Positions 36,185 through 45,886 of a stretch of DNA of 64,000 bases are shown piece after piece (position 1 is the first letter of the stretch; each line of letters opens with the position of its first letter). Below the pieces are notes generated by a model. That model saw nothing but the letters and a program-made list of their open reading frames with translations. It made no database searches and was not told the DNA's origin. The DNA comes from Chryseobacterium salipaludis. GTDB taxonomy: Bacteria > Bacteroidota > Bacteroidia > Flavobacteriales > Weeksellaceae. The stretch is taken from the NCBI RefSeq assembly GCF_022968825.1, contig NZ_JALHKS010000001.1:538260-602259 (forward strand), given 5' to 3'. The position numbers and the translations under genes were made by a program.

Positions 36185-36571
36185 TTATATTTTAGGATGG
36201 AATGTCCACTTTTTCGAGTTGGTAACCATGGATACCAGCATGGCTAATATTTCGTCGTATTCTGCGTAAAGTGAATCATAGATCTGCTGATCGATGTAAT
36301 GACAAGCCAGGGCATAATCCAACCAGTTCTGCGTTTCGGCTGCCTCGCCATCGGCATCGGTAATCTTACTTACAAACATCTTTTCGTATCTCCTCTTGCG
36401 CCAGGCCTCTGCAATATTAGCGCTGACTGAACGGGACGATCTTAAAATCTGGTCGGTGAGTGAATATGTTTCCTCTTTAGGGAATGTACGTGTAACATGA
36501 TAAATCTCCATGGCACAGGAAAATGATTTTTGGTAGACAATTAAGTCCTTATGAAATTTAATGAAACTCAT
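36185..36571 (-). CDS. Four-helix-bundle protein (23S rRNA intervening-sequence family)
   Basis: 128 residues. FHKDLIVYQKSFSCAMEIY, SLTDQILRSSRSVSANIAE and DADGEAAETQNWLDYAL are the three signature segments of the small four-helix-bundle family first noted inside 23S rRNA insertions. Here it is free-standing, between rmlA and rmlB. Such genes recur in Bacteroidota polysaccharide loci; the function is unknown. The flanks are low-complexity DNA, so it may be a mobile insertion into the rml set. Confidence 0.85.
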   Translation of the reverse strand: MSFIKFHKDLIVYQKSFSCAMEIYHVTRTFPKEETYSLTDQILRSSRSVSANIAEAWRKRRYEKMFVSKITDADGEAAETQNWLDYALACHYIDQQIYDSLYAEYDEILAMLVSMVTNSKKWTFHPKI

Positions 36572-36687
36572 ACCGAATGATTTATTCTTAAAAATACAAA
36601 AAACCCCGTTTATCGAGCAGTCAGCGAGCGTTAAACACCTGCAACCTTAACTACTCCCAACTCAATTACTCCCGACTCAATAACTCC

Positions 36688-37770
36688 TCAATTATTATAC
36701 TGCTCTTGATAGTATTTCTGGTACGCTCCAGTTGTGACGCTTTCCAGCCATTCCTTATTTTCCAGGAACCAGTCGATGGTTTTACTGAGGCCCTGTTCGA
36801 AGGTGACGGAAGGTTTCCAGCCCAGGTCGTTGGCCAGTTTGGTGGCGTCGATGGCGTAGCGTTTGTCATGGCCGGGTCTGTCTTTTACGTAGGTGATCAG
36901 TTTTTCGGAATATCCGGCCGGCTTGCCGGTTTTCTCATCAACCTGTTTGATGAGTTCTTTGACTAAATCAATGTTCTGCCACTCGTTCCAGCCACCAATG
37001 TTGTAGGTTTCGCCCGTTTTGGCTTCATGGAAAATCTGGAAAATGGCTTTAGCGTGGTCGATTACATACAGCCAGTCACGTGTATATTTTCCGTCGCCGT
37101 AGATGGGCAGCGGTTTTTCATTCAGAATATTGTGAATACACAGGGGAATCAGTTTTTCCGGGAAATGGTTGGGCCCATAGTTATTGGAGCAGTTCGACAC
37201 AATAAAAGGAAGGCCATACGTATTTCCGTAGGCACGCACCAGGTGATCTGAGGCAGCTTTAGAAGCTGAATACGGAGATTTTGGATCATACGATGTTTCT
37301 TCGGTGAAGAAGCCGGTTTCGCCCAATGCGCCATAAACTTCGTCCGTGGATACGTGATAAAACAAATGTTCTCTTTTTCCTGCCGGGAAATTTCCGTGCT
37401 GATGATCCGGGTTTAAAGTCCAGAATTCCCGTGCCGTGTTGAGCAGGTTCGCGGTGCCGATGACGTTGGTATTGATGAATGCATTCGGATCGGTAATGCT
37501 GCGGTCCACGTGGCTTTCTGCGGCGAGGTGAATGACCGCGTCCGGGCGGTGTTTTTCAAAAACGGTGCGTATGGCGTTTGCATCGGTAATGTCGGCTTTT
37601 TCAAAGATATAGTTGGGTTCGTTTTCAATATCTTTCAGGTTCTCCAGATTGCCTGCGTAGGTGAGTGCATCGAGGTTAATAATCGTGGTGTTCGGCAAAT
37701 TCTTTACAAATTCACGCACGACGTGAGAACCGATGAAGCCGGCGCCGCCGGTGATGAGTATGGATTTCAT
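36688..37770 (-). CDS. rmlB: dTDP-glucose 4,6-dehydratase
   Basis: 360 residues. It converts dTDP-glucose to dTDP-4-keto-6-deoxyglucose using bound NAD. The Rossmann motif GGAGFIGSH is at the N-terminus, the catalytic STDEVYG loop at [10 protein letters not shown], and the YxxxK pair in [16 protein letters not shown]. Full length. It lies between rmlC (165-base gap) and the four-helix-bundle gene. The gap at 37771-37935 holds repeated words such as ATAGACTTT and GAGTAGTTAG. Confidence 0.96.
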   Translation of the reverse strand: MKSILITGGAGFIGSHVVREFVKNLPNTTIINLDALTYAGNLENLKDIENEPNYIFEKADITDANAIRTVFEKHRPDAVIHLAAESHVDRSITDPNAFINTNVIGTANLLNTAREFWTLNPDHQHGNFPAGKREHLFYHVSTDEVYGALGETGFFTEETSYDPKSPYSASKAASDHLVRAYGNTYGLPFIVSNCSNNYGPNHFPEKLIPLCIHNILNEKPLPIYGDGKYTRDWLYVIDHAKAIFQIFHEAKTGETYNIGGWNEWQNIDLVKELIKQVDEKTGKPAGYSEKLITYVKDRPGHDKRYAIDATKLANDLGWKPSVTFEQGLSKTIDWFLENKEWLESVTTGAYQKYYQEQYNN

Positions 37771-37935
37771 TTTTGAGTAGTTAGCAAGTGATTAGGTTAA
37801 AGAGGTTACGAAGTGAAGCAGACTTTATAATCGTAGACTTTCAGATGATAGACTTTAAGAGAATAGACAATTAAATCATAGACTCTTCAACAACAAATAA
37901 TATAAAGCGCGTACATCTAAACATGCAGGCTGTTC

Positions 37936-38481
37936 CTAAAAATTCCCGTCTGCAAAGGTTGGCTGAATCCTGTCTTTATCTGAGAGTATGATGGCTTCTT
38001 TCGGCAGTTTCCAGTCGATATTTAAATCCGAATCATTCCAGAGGACACCGCCTTCGGATTCTTTATGATAATAATTATCACATTTATAAGAGAATACAGC
38101 AGTCTCCGATAAGACGGAAAAACCATGGCCAAAACCGCGCGGCACATAGAACTGGCGTTTATTTTCCGCCGTCAATTCCACACCGTACCATTGCCCGAAG
38201 GTTTCAGAGTCACGCCGTAAGTCAACGGCCACATCAAACACACGGCCTTCCAGACAGGAAACCAATTTAGCCTGTGCGTGATCGCCTTTCTGCAAATGCA
38301 GGCCCCGCAAAACACCATACGAAGAACGGGAAATATTATCCTGAACAAAATGGCCGTTCCGGCCCGTCAGTTCTTCAAATTTTTGTTCATTAAACTTTTC
38401 ATAAAAATACCCGCGCTCATCTTCAAACACGGTGGGATCTATGATATAACAGTCGCGCAGCGGCGTTGGGTGTATAATCAT
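37936..38481 (-). CDS. rmlC: dTDP-4-dehydrorhamnose 3,5-epimerase
   Basis: 181 residues. A cupin enzyme that epimerises C3 and C5 of dTDP-4-keto-6-deoxyglucose. The catalytic His lies in GVLRGLHLQKGDHAQ, and FYVPRGFGHGFSVL and FSYKCDNYYHKESEGGV are typical. The ATG overlaps the preceding oxidoreductase stop by 4 nt (ATGA). No rmlD reductase is seen in the window. Confidence 0.96.
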   Translation of the reverse strand: MIIHPTPLRDCYIIDPTVFEDERGYFYEKFNEQKFEELTGRNGHFVQDNISRSSYGVLRGLHLQKGDHAQAKLVSCLEGRVFDVAVDLRRDSETFGQWYGVELTAENKRQFYVPRGFGHGFSVLSETAVFSYKCDNYYHKESEGGVLWNDSDLNIDWKLPKEAIILSDKDRIQPTFADGNF

Positions 38482-39509
38482 TCTGAGACTTTATATAAAC
38501 GATGGCTGTCGTACACAGCTTCAATTAATTCAATCAGGCGCTGTCCATCAGCTGCTGCCACTTCCGGTGCTGCTGTTCCCTGGAGGACCTGCACTATATT
38601 TTCATAATGATGGTGGTGGTTCTGGGCCGAGCCTTTATAAGTACCATAGTCATTGCAGGCATTGGTCGTAGCCAGTTCCGGCAGTTCATAATCGCGGATG
38701 TGGCATTTCTCTACCTGGTCCATGTACTGGCCGCCGACTTTCACAGAGCCGTTTTCGGCAATGATGGTCAGCGAACTCTCCAGATTTTCCTGCCAGACGG
38801 AAGTGGAAAAGCTAAAACTTCCGATGCCGCCGCTGGCGATATCAAAGGTAATAATACCGCTGTCTTCCGTTTCGGTGAGATGGCTGTGGTTAAAATTCTC
38901 CAGTTTCGTGACCAGATTGCTCAGGTCACCAAACAACCACAGCAGGATATCCAGAAAATGGGAAAACTGCGTATACAAAGTGCCGCCATCCAAATCCTTT
39001 GTTCCGCGCCAGGAATTGCCGGTATAATACCGTTCGTCCCGGTTCCAGTAGCAGGAAACCTGCACCATATAGATTTTGCCCAGACGGCCCGAGTCCAGCA
39101 ATTCCTTCAGCCACTGCGACGGAGGTGAAAAGCGGTTTTGCATCACCGGGAAAATGTGGAGATTCTGTTCGTCTGCGATTGCGCTCAGTTCCATAGCCTG
39201 CACAGCAGTCAGCGTCAGTGGCTTTTCGATAATGACATGCATGCCGTGTTCCAATACAGCGCGTGATTGCTCGTAATGCAAGCCATTTGGCGTACACACG
39301 GCCACAAGGTTCGCGGTGGTCGGTGCCTCAAGAAATGTCTGCAGTGAGTTATAAACAGCAGCGCCGGTGCGCGCAGCATCTGCTCTTTTATCTGCATCTG
39401 TTTCAATAACGGCCGTCAGTTCCAAGTGCGGATGCTGCAAAACAAGGGCGGCATGCCGTCGGCCGATATGGCCATAACCGAGAACTGCAATTTGAATGGG
39501 CGTGTGCAT
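38478..39509 (-). CDS. Gfo/Idh/MocA-family NAD(P)-dependent sugar oxidoreductase
   Basis: 343 residues. The N-terminal Rossmann fold is VLGYGHIGRRHAALV and the catalytic-lysine motif is HVIIEKPLTLTAVQ. The C-terminal alpha/beta domain has GGTLYTQFSHFLDILLWLFG with the usual Asp/His. Members oxidise or reduce sugar hydroxyl and keto groups; in O-antigen loci, WbpB-like members act on UDP-sugars. The substrate here is not known. It lies between the GT4 gene and rmlC and is translationally coupled to rmlC. Confidence 0.88.
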   Translation of the reverse strand: MHTPIQIAVLGYGHIGRRHAALVLQHPHLELTAVIETDADKRADAARTGAAVYNSLQTFLEAPTTANLVAVCTPNGLHYEQSRAVLEHGMHVIIEKPLTLTAVQAMELSAIADEQNLHIFPVMQNRFSPPSQWLKELLDSGRLGKIYMVQVSCYWNRDERYYTGNSWRGTKDLDGGTLYTQFSHFLDILLWLFGDLSNLVTKLENFNHSHLTETEDSGIITFDIASGGIGSFSFSTSVWQENLESSLTIIAENGSVKVGGQYMDQVEKCHIRDYELPELATTNACNDYGTYKGSAQNHHHHYENIVQVLQGTAAPEVAAADGQRLIELIEAVYDSHRLYKVSE

Positions 39510-39589
39510 TAATTTTACTATAATATAAGTTCAAATATACTATATTTTCAAGCTAACAAAAGGATGTGGAGACAGACGAATATACAGAC

Positions 39590-40588
39590 TTACTGCATCA
39601 CTTTTGCGCCGGTCTTTTTTAAAATTAAAGTTTTGGAAAGCAGGTACACCAGAATGACCGGGCTCAGGACGATCATGAAAATTAACGAATCAGCGCCGTT
39701 GAATGAAATAACAACAGCATTCATGACCACCTGCAGCGCAGCATACACAAAACTGATCAGCCGGTGATCCTGTGCTTTTTCATTAACAAACAGCTGATAC
39801 AAATGCCGGCGATGGGCTTCAAATATATTTTCACGCCGGTAGATTCTTTCGATTAAAGTAAGAATGGTTTCCACGCCGTACACCCCTAAAAGCAGGAACC
39901 ATTTGTAGGAGCCGCTTTCAATGATAAGCATCGATAAAAGCGCCAAAATCCAGAAGGCAACCGACATACTGCCGACATCGCCCATGAAACATTTGGCTTT
40001 TTTTCTGAAATTAAAGAAGAGAAATACAAAACTCGCCAATAGCGGATACACAATAAAATCCGGATCTGCAAAAGAAATCAGGTACGCATTTACATACCAC
40101 AAAGTACCGAGCAATACGAAACTGTAGAGGCCGGACATTCCATTGATGCCGTCCATAAAATTATAAGCATTTAAGATGCCGATGGCCAGAATGTACACCA
40201 GCACAACCGCCCAAACCGGAAGCAGACTAAAAACGCCCACAGAATACAGCAGCAGCGAAACCGCCAGAAACTGAAAAATAACGCGCACGCGTGAAGGCAA
40301 ATCGACAAGATCATCCACAAAGCTGAGCACGGAAATGAGAAGCAGTCCTCCCCCGAACCTCAGAAAATGAATGTGCCCAAACCTCCCCGAAAAGCCTCCA
40401 GGATCTGCGAACATCGTTACCGCCAGCAAAATAAAAGCGATCGGATAAATTACGCCGCCACCGCGCAGTGTAATCTCCGAATGGGCACTGCGGTGATTGG
40501 GTTTATCGATGATATTATAACGGTCAGCAATCTTAAAATACACCAGCAGTGCTACAAATAAAATCGCTGCAATAAGCGCATACTGCAT
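39590..40588 (-). CDS. Glycosyltransferase family 4 (WecA/WbpL-like undecaprenyl-phosphate sugar-1-phosphate transferase)
   Basis: 332 residues, polytopic with about ten helices. Family motifs are visible: SFVDDLVDLPSRVR (metal-binding Asp pair), NAYNFMDGINGMSG and CFMGDVGSMSVAFW. The enzyme transfers a HexNAc-1-phosphate to undecaprenyl phosphate and so starts the repeat unit on the inner face of the membrane. Next to a WbpV-like SDR, as in Pseudomonas, the first sugar may be QuiNAc or FucNAc. It overlaps the SDR stop by one base (TAATG). Confidence 0.9.
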   Translation of the reverse strand: MQYALIAAILFVALLVYFKIADRYNIIDKPNHRSAHSEITLRGGGVIYPIAFILLAVTMFADPGGFSGRFGHIHFLRFGGGLLLISVLSFVDDLVDLPSRVRVIFQFLAVSLLLYSVGVFSLLPVWAVVLVYILAIGILNAYNFMDGINGMSGLYSFVLLGTLWYVNAYLISFADPDFIVYPLLASFVFLFFNFRKKAKCFMGDVGSMSVAFWILALLSMLIIESGSYKWFLLLGVYGVETILTLIERIYRRENIFEAHRRHLYQLFVNEKAQDHRLISFVYAALQVVMNAVVISFNGADSLIFMIVLSPVILVYLLSKTLILKKTGAKVMQ

Positions 40589-41493
40589 TATTCACTAAAA
40601 CTTTTAATGGTTTTGGCCAGCCCTTCCTTCGCGGTAAGCGGCAGGCGGGTGATGTTCAGGGCTTGCTTTATTTTGTGGTTGGAGACCGTTAAACTGCTGG
40701 TCAATTTCTTCAGTTTTCTGGAGTTCAGCGGCAAAGGTAGCACATCACCGATGAATGCCATACTTTTTATTAAAAACTTTGGCAAAACCAGTTTAGAGAC
40801 TTTTGTTTTAGTTTCTTTACTTATAATTGCTATAATCTCCTTGGTGGATACCGATTCATCGTCCGCGAGATGATAGATGCCTGACTCCAGTGAATTTGAT
40901 TTTTCAATAATTTGCTGGACAAAAAAGATAAAGTTGTCGATTGACAAAAAAGATCTTTCATTGTTAAAGGCTAAAAGAGGATAAGGAATTCCCTTTGAAA
41001 TAAATTTATAAAGCAGTTTCAGGTTGCCTTTATCGCGCGGGCCGTGAATCATCGGCGGCCGCAAGATGATTACTTTTTTTCCAGCAGGCATATTCTGACT
41101 CATTAGCCACTCCTCCGCTTCTTTTTTGCTTTTGCCATAATCAGACACTGAATGAGATGCTGCAGACTCCTCAAGCGGTTTCTGCGACTCAAACTCTTCT
41201 ATTGCCGCGATAGAACTGATATGTATACACAAGTGCGCCTCTGAATTTTTAAACGCATGGAAAATCTCCTGAACCAACTTAACATTTGCGTTCTGGTAAT
41301 CTTCTCTAGTTGCAGTTCCCTGGTGATCGTGGGCTTTGCCGATTAGATTCAGATAGATGTTTGTACGCGGATTAATCAAAGATTTCCACTGATCGTTTCT
41401 TAGAGAAATTTCCTGAACACGCTCACTTGAGCCAAAACTTGTGACGAGATTTTGACCTAGAAATCCTGAAGCGCCGAAGACTGCTATATTCAT
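40588..41493 (-). CDS. SDR-family sugar-nucleotide reductase/epimerase (WbpV-like)
   Basis: 301 residues. An extended SDR with glycine motif GASGFLGQN, active-site YGKSKKEAE (YxxxK) and ILRPPMIHGPRDKGNLKLL, the last typical of the group next to WecA/WbpL-type transferases. In Pseudomonas, WbpV reduces UDP-4-keto-6-deoxy-GlcNAc at C4 toward UDP-QuiNAc; that role fits the 4,6-dehydratase upstream, but is inference. The ATG overlaps the upstream stop by 4 nt. Confidence 0.82.
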   Translation of the reverse strand: MNIAVFGASGFLGQNLVTSFGSSERVQEISLRNDQWKSLINPRTNIYLNLIGKAHDHQGTATREDYQNANVKLVQEIFHAFKNSEAHLCIHISSIAAIEEFESQKPLEESAASHSVSDYGKSKKEAEEWLMSQNMPAGKKVIILRPPMIHGPRDKGNLKLLYKFISKGIPYPLLAFNNERSFLSIDNFIFFVQQIIEKSNSLESGIYHLADDESVSTKEIIAIISKETKTKVSKLVLPKFLIKSMAFIGDVLPLPLNSRKLKKLTSSLTVSNHKIKQALNITRLPLTAKEGLAKTIKSFSE

Positions 41494-42518
41494 TTTTTTC
41501 TGTACATTGGTTTTAGGAATAGTGGTGAGGTTAATTCAAAAACTTCCTTAATCCAGCCTTCTAGCGACATTCGATTAATAGTTTCTTCGTCTATTGGTTT
41601 AAATTCAGTTTTAAAAAAAGAGTCTTCTACGACGACCTTCGAACGATCAATTATCGAAATATTTTGAGGATCGTAGAAAGAATAATTTCTAACTTCTGGG
41701 TTGGTAGTAATTAACTTCCTTCCAGCCCCTAAAGTTTCGAAAGTCCTCATGGTCAGGCCATTTTGCCCCGGATGATTAATATCTAATATGGCTTTGGAAT
41801 CAGCGTAAAGATCAATAATTTGATTATGTGTGAGACTAGTAAAAGAAACCTTCTTTATATCAAACCCCTTAAAATTCGTGTCCGTCAGTTGCTTAAATTT
41901 AAATAGTGTCTTACTGGGCGAAAAGTAGAAGCAAAACATTTTCAATTTATGCTTCTGACAAAATTGCCGTACTTTTTCACTTATTGTATAACGGTCAGAG
42001 TGTGCTGTTCCAATAAACACTACATCATATTTAAGAACTGTAGGTCGATAAGACAAATTTTGATAATCTTTTGAAAAGAAAAGAGGCCTGAATTTCATCT
42101 TATATTGCAAAGCATCATAATTATCAAAAGTAAACTTACTATCAAAATAATGTAGTATGCTCAAGCCATTTGAATTGTTCTTTATAGAGTCGTAAGTGTA
42201 ATAGATCAAATGAATTTGAGGATAGTTACTTCTTAAAAAGTCAAGAAAAAAGGCGGGTGTTACCTCACCTTTTATTAGCAAAAAATAATCATACTTCTTC
42301 TGCTTAATCTTTTGAATTATACTTTTAAAATGCTGATTAATTTTTTTTTTGATAAATTCCTTTTTTATTCTGATTATCGCCTTTGTAAAAAAGGTATTAG
42401 AAGGTCGCTCATCAAAAAGATCAACTGTTGCTCCCATGGTTTCCAGTTGGCTTTTTATCAGGTTTTCATAATTGAAAAACTGCACAGATATGATTAAAAT
42501 ATTTTTGCCCTCTAACAT
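41490..42518 (-). CDS. CgeB-like glycosyltransferase, paralog 2
   Basis: 342 residues, AT-rich, no signal peptide. The start NILIISVQFFNYENLIKSQL and the late block ILDINHPGQNGLTMRTFETL resemble glycosyltransferase family 1-like CgeB proteins, in which the second block binds the donor nucleotide. The same landmarks occur in the paralog at 45876-46859 (ILFICPLFHNYEKMI; DVSNPRQTGLAMRVIESL). It probably adds a sugar to the lipid-linked repeat unit in the cytoplasm. Donor and acceptor unknown. Confidence 0.75.
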   Translation of the reverse strand: MLEGKNILIISVQFFNYENLIKSQLETMGATVDLFDERPSNTFFTKAIIRIKKEFIKKKINQHFKSIIQKIKQKKYDYFLLIKGEVTPAFFLDFLRSNYPQIHLIYYTYDSIKNNSNGLSILHYFDSKFTFDNYDALQYKMKFRPLFFSKDYQNLSYRPTVLKYDVVFIGTAHSDRYTISEKVRQFCQKHKLKMFCFYFSPSKTLFKFKQLTDTNFKGFDIKKVSFTSLTHNQIIDLYADSKAILDINHPGQNGLTMRTFETLGAGRKLITTNPEVRNYSFYDPQNISIIDRSKVVVEDSFFKTEFKPIDEETINRMSLEGWIKEVFELTSPLFLKPMYRKK

Positions 42519-42522
42519 GTTA

Positions 42523-43656
42523 TTACTTATACAAACCTTTTGCTTTCATTTCATTAATGGATTTTTGGTAAGTGTCCTTCTCTACTTCCTGAGTATTCAC
42601 CCACTCCGTGAACCTACACAATCCTTCATCAAATGAGACTTTGGGTTCAAAGCCCAGTTTTGCTTTAATTTTAGTCAAATCCGCATAATTATGTCTGATA
42701 TCGCCCAACCTGTAATTTCCTGAAATTATAATCGGAACTTCCACTCCGTAGTTGATCGACAATTGTTTTGCCACAGTCATTACGTCGGTTGCTACTCCTG
42801 TACCGACATTGAATACTTCATTATTTGCTTCCTCTTTTTCCAAAGCTAAAATAGTTGCCTCCACTACATCATCAATATAGACAAAGTCGCGGCTTTCTTT
42901 TCCGTCTTCAAAAATGGTAATGCCGTTTCCATTTTTTATCTGTGTGGAAAAAATAGAAAGAATTCCTGTGTACGGATTTTTCAGCGATTGGCCGGGACCG
43001 TACACATTCTGGTATCTGAGTGCAACGGCTGCAATTCCTGCCGTTGGACAAACGGTTAAGACCATTTGTTCCTGATTTTGTTTGGTAATTCCGTATACAG
43101 AGGAAGGATGGATTTTCGAATTTTCATCAGTGGCTACAAGCGTAAGTGATGATGATCCTTTATAATTCGGTTCAAAATCTCCCTGATCCATATCTTCGGC
43201 AATACGGTGTTCGGGGTAAACTGCACCTAATTCTTTACTAATATATTTTCCTTCTCCATAAATTGACCGGGATGAAGCTACTACGACCTTTTTAATAGCT
43301 GTACTGCTGTTTACCAATAGATCCAGCAGAATGGCTGTCCCGGTAATGTTGACCTCAGTATAACGCTGCACTTCATACATTGACTGCCCGGTTCCAGTTT
43401 CGGCTGCATAATGAACAACAGCATCTTGTCCTTCTAACGCCTCTTGCCAATCTGCGACGCTGGTAACAGAACCGCGGATAAATTTAACGCGATCTTTTAT
43501 ACTTAAATAGAGGGGTGATGAATCTTCCGGATTCTCACCATGAATCTGTGGAGAAAGATTATCCAGTACAGTAACTGAATACCCTTTTTCTATGAGCTTT
43601 AACGCTAAGTTTGATCCGATGAATCCGGCTCCTCCTGTGATGAGTATATTTTTCAT
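42523..43656 (-). CDS. NAD-dependent epimerase of the dTDP-L-rhamnose 4-epimerase (WbiB) type
   Basis: 377 residues. An extended SDR with GGAGFIGSN, the diagnostic VLDNLSPQIHG, ETGTGQSMYEVQRYTEVN and VVASSRSIYGEGKY, and a YxxxK in SSVYGITKQNQE. These blocks match the branch known for WbiB, which makes dTDP-6-deoxy-L-talose from dTDP-L-rhamnose, better than GalE. That fits the rmlABC genes in the same operon. It could still be another 4-epimerase. Confidence 0.8.
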   Translation of the reverse strand: MKNILITGGAGFIGSNLALKLIEKGYSVTVLDNLSPQIHGENPEDSSPLYLSIKDRVKFIRGSVTSVADWQEALEGQDAVVHYAAETGTGQSMYEVQRYTEVNITGTAILLDLLVNSSTAIKKVVVASSRSIYGEGKYISKELGAVYPEHRIAEDMDQGDFEPNYKGSSSLTLVATDENSKIHPSSVYGITKQNQEQMVLTVCPTAGIAAVALRYQNVYGPGQSLKNPYTGILSIFSTQIKNGNGITIFEDGKESRDFVYIDDVVEATILALEKEEANNEVFNVGTGVATDVMTVAKQLSINYGVEVPIIISGNYRLGDIRHNYADLTKIKAKLGFEPKVSFDEGLCRFTEWVNTQEVEKDTYQKSINEMKAKGLYK

Positions 43657-43688
43657 TGTTGTAAATTTACTTTAATCAATCACTTTAT

Positions 43689-44690
43689 TTATTTTCTTAA
43701 AAATGAAAAATACCTTAGATAAGATATATTACGTTTATTAACTATATTATTTTTTATTAAAAAAAATAAGCTTTTTTCTGAAAAAGTCATCATTTGACGG
43801 CTTTTTATTTTTGAGCTAAATGCTTCCTTGAAAAAATGATGATTAAAAGTATATTCAACAACTTGCTCTGATAACGGCTTGTCCCGTGTTTTTGTTATTG
43901 CACTATAAATAATTGAAAAAACCATTCGAATATATAGAACTTTAAATCTATCATAAAATTTATCTAACGCGTTTTGACTTTTTAAGAATTGAAACAAATT
44001 ATCTAAGATATCCAATTTATCTAAAATCTTAAATGAAATTGTTTGCATAATCGAATTTGCTCTTTGCCTATAACCCAATAAGACATTTTCTGTTTTATTA
44101 ATTTTTGACGCAAAATAGAAACATTTAAATATATAATCTAAATCCTCAAACCATTTTCCTTCCAAAAAAGTAATTTGATACCTTTCCAGAAATGAAATTT
44201 TATACATTTTATTCCATACAGCCAATGAAGCGGTATTTGCAAAAATAGAATTCATTTTTTCCTCAAGCTTAACCATCTGCGAGGGAAAAGCATGTCTGTC
44301 GTTTCTTAGTTTCTTTTTTTCTATAATTTCAAATTCATAATATGGCGCTACTACGATATCGGAATCATTCGTAATTGCTATATTATACATTTCTCTGATT
44401 ACATCCTTATTTTCAATATAATCATCACTATCAAAAAAAATAATGTGTGTTCCAATCGCGTGTTTCGCACCATGGTTGCGAGCTGAACTTAATCCGCCAT
44501 TAGGCTTTCTTAAAAGCCTTACATTAGGATAAACTGCTACATATTCCTCAGCTATTGCGGTTGAATTATCAACTGATCCATCGTCAACTAAAATAACTTC
44601 TATATTATCGTCAAGTGGCAGTAAACTCTCCAAAAAAGTTTTGAAATACTCTTCAACATTGTAAAAAGGCACAACAATACTAATATCCAT
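43689..44690 (-). CDS. Glycosyltransferase family 2
   Basis: 333 residues from the ATG at 44690 (MDISIVVPFYNVEEYF); the longer frame overlaps the upstream wzy gene. GT-A fold with VILVDDGSVDNS, NGGLSSARNHGA and the metal-binding FDSDDYIENKD. The C-terminal half is basic, with no clear membrane helix. It should add one sugar to the undecaprenyl-linked unit. AT-rich, like the middle of the operon. Five nt after wzy. Confidence 0.9.
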   Translation of the reverse strand: MDISIVVPFYNVEEYFKTFLESLLPLDDNIEVILVDDGSVDNSTAIAEEYVAVYPNVRLLRKPNGGLSSARNHGAKHAIGTHIIFFDSDDYIENKDVIREMYNIAITNDSDIVVAPYYEFEIIEKKKLRNDRHAFPSQMVKLEEKMNSIFANTASLAVWNKMYKISFLERYQITFLEGKWFEDLDYIFKCFYFASKINKTENVLLGYRQRANSIMQTISFKILDKLDILDNLFQFLKSQNALDKFYDRFKVLYIRMVFSIIYSAITKTRDKPLSEQVVEYTFNHHFFKEAFSSKIKSRQMMTFSEKSLFFLIKNNIVNKRNISYLRYFSFLRK

Positions 44691-44695
44691 AATAT

Positions 44696-45886
44696 CTATC
44701 TCTTTATTTTGTGTGTATAAAAGTAATTGAAGATTAAAGGCCATAAAAGGATAGTTCCTGCATTATACCACATGTTATTAAACATACTTAATAAAATAAT
44801 AGAATTAAGCGAAGCTAAAGAGATCATATAATACGGACTACTATTTTCTATTAATTTTGGATAAATGAAAGCACTTACCATTATTACAGCAAAAACTATA
44901 ATCATTCCACCAGAACCCAATTCAAAATAAGGCCTAAAATAAGTGGTTGGAGCATTCAAACTAATGGTAACAAGGTATCTCGAACTAAGATCTTTTTCGA
45001 CAATTTTATCATATTCCAGGGCGGAGCTGATTCGCTTGCTTATAAAGTCTGGGAAAAGCTCAGTTGCTACAAAAAATCCAAAATTTTCTGTATCAAAATC
45101 ATCCTTTTTTTTATCTATCAGATTTTGCAAGTTACCCATTGGAGAAATCATGTAGATGTAACTCCAGTAAAATTCTGCAGGCACACCACTTTCCAAAAAT
45201 CTATCTGTAGCACCCCCAACACGCAATAAGTATGTGTTATCAGTTTTAGTCTGCTTTTGTCGCACATTGCCTATAACCCCAAACAAATATAAAATTACCG
45301 CTAAAATAGAAATTGCCTTTAAAACACTTTTGAAATTAATGGATTTTATTTTTGATAAATATATAAAAATTACAGCACAGAATACAATCATAAATGCGCC
45401 CCGATTTAAAATCAATACATAGGGTAGCATACTAGCAATGAAAATAAAAAAGTTTTTCTTGGTCTTATAGGACGTATAGTGCAAAAACATTGCAATAGAA
45501 AAAAACATATTGAATGTTGCTAATACAGCATGCAAAGTCGGTACTCCTTTAAAATCATCATAGGAATAACTCGCGTCTGAGAAAGTTCTTAAAAGCGGGA
45601 CTGTGGATTCATAAATAAAATCGAGTGAATACCCTATCAACAAAAAGACAATGGACTTTTTAATAAATCCCCTTTTGAAAGTAATTTTTTCCGTAGGAAT
45701 ATGTAGGTTCTTACTTTGTACTAATGCATATATTAAAGAGATTATAACAGTGCAAATGATAAAGTACATTAAAAAACCGTGGAGTTCAGGGTAAAAATCA
45801 GACCATCCTATTTGATATAAAAGGAGTATTGAAGTAAATGAGAATGCGTAAACGAAAAAAGGAGATAAAAGTATTTTATGCTTCAT
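44696..45886 (-). CDS. O-antigen/polysaccharide polymerase (Wzy-like)
   Basis: 396 residues from the ATG at 45886; a TTG four codons upstream is less likely. Ten or more membrane helices and a large loop before the last helices (about residues 240-320, LFPDFISKRISSALEY). Topology, length and position between glycosyltransferases fit Wzy, which joins repeat units in the periplasm. Wzy proteins share little sequence, so the call rests on topology and context. It overlaps the preceding gene by 11 nt. Confidence 0.75.
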   Translation of the reverse strand: MKHKILLSPFFVYAFSFTSILLLYQIGWSDFYPELHGFLMYFIICTVIISLIYALVQSKNLHIPTEKITFKRGFIKKSIVFLLIGYSLDFIYESTVPLLRTFSDASYSYDDFKGVPTLHAVLATFNMFFSIAMFLHYTSYKTKKNFFIFIASMLPYVLILNRGAFMIVFCAVIFIYLSKIKSINFKSVLKAISILAVILYLFGVIGNVRQKQTKTDNTYLLRVGGATDRFLESGVPAEFYWSYIYMISPMGNLQNLIDKKKDDFDTENFGFFVATELFPDFISKRISSALEYDKIVEKDLSSRYLVTISLNAPTTYFRPYFELGSGGMIIVFAVIMVSAFIYPKLIENSSPYYMISLASLNSIILLSMFNNMWYNAGTILLWPLIFNYFYTHKIKR

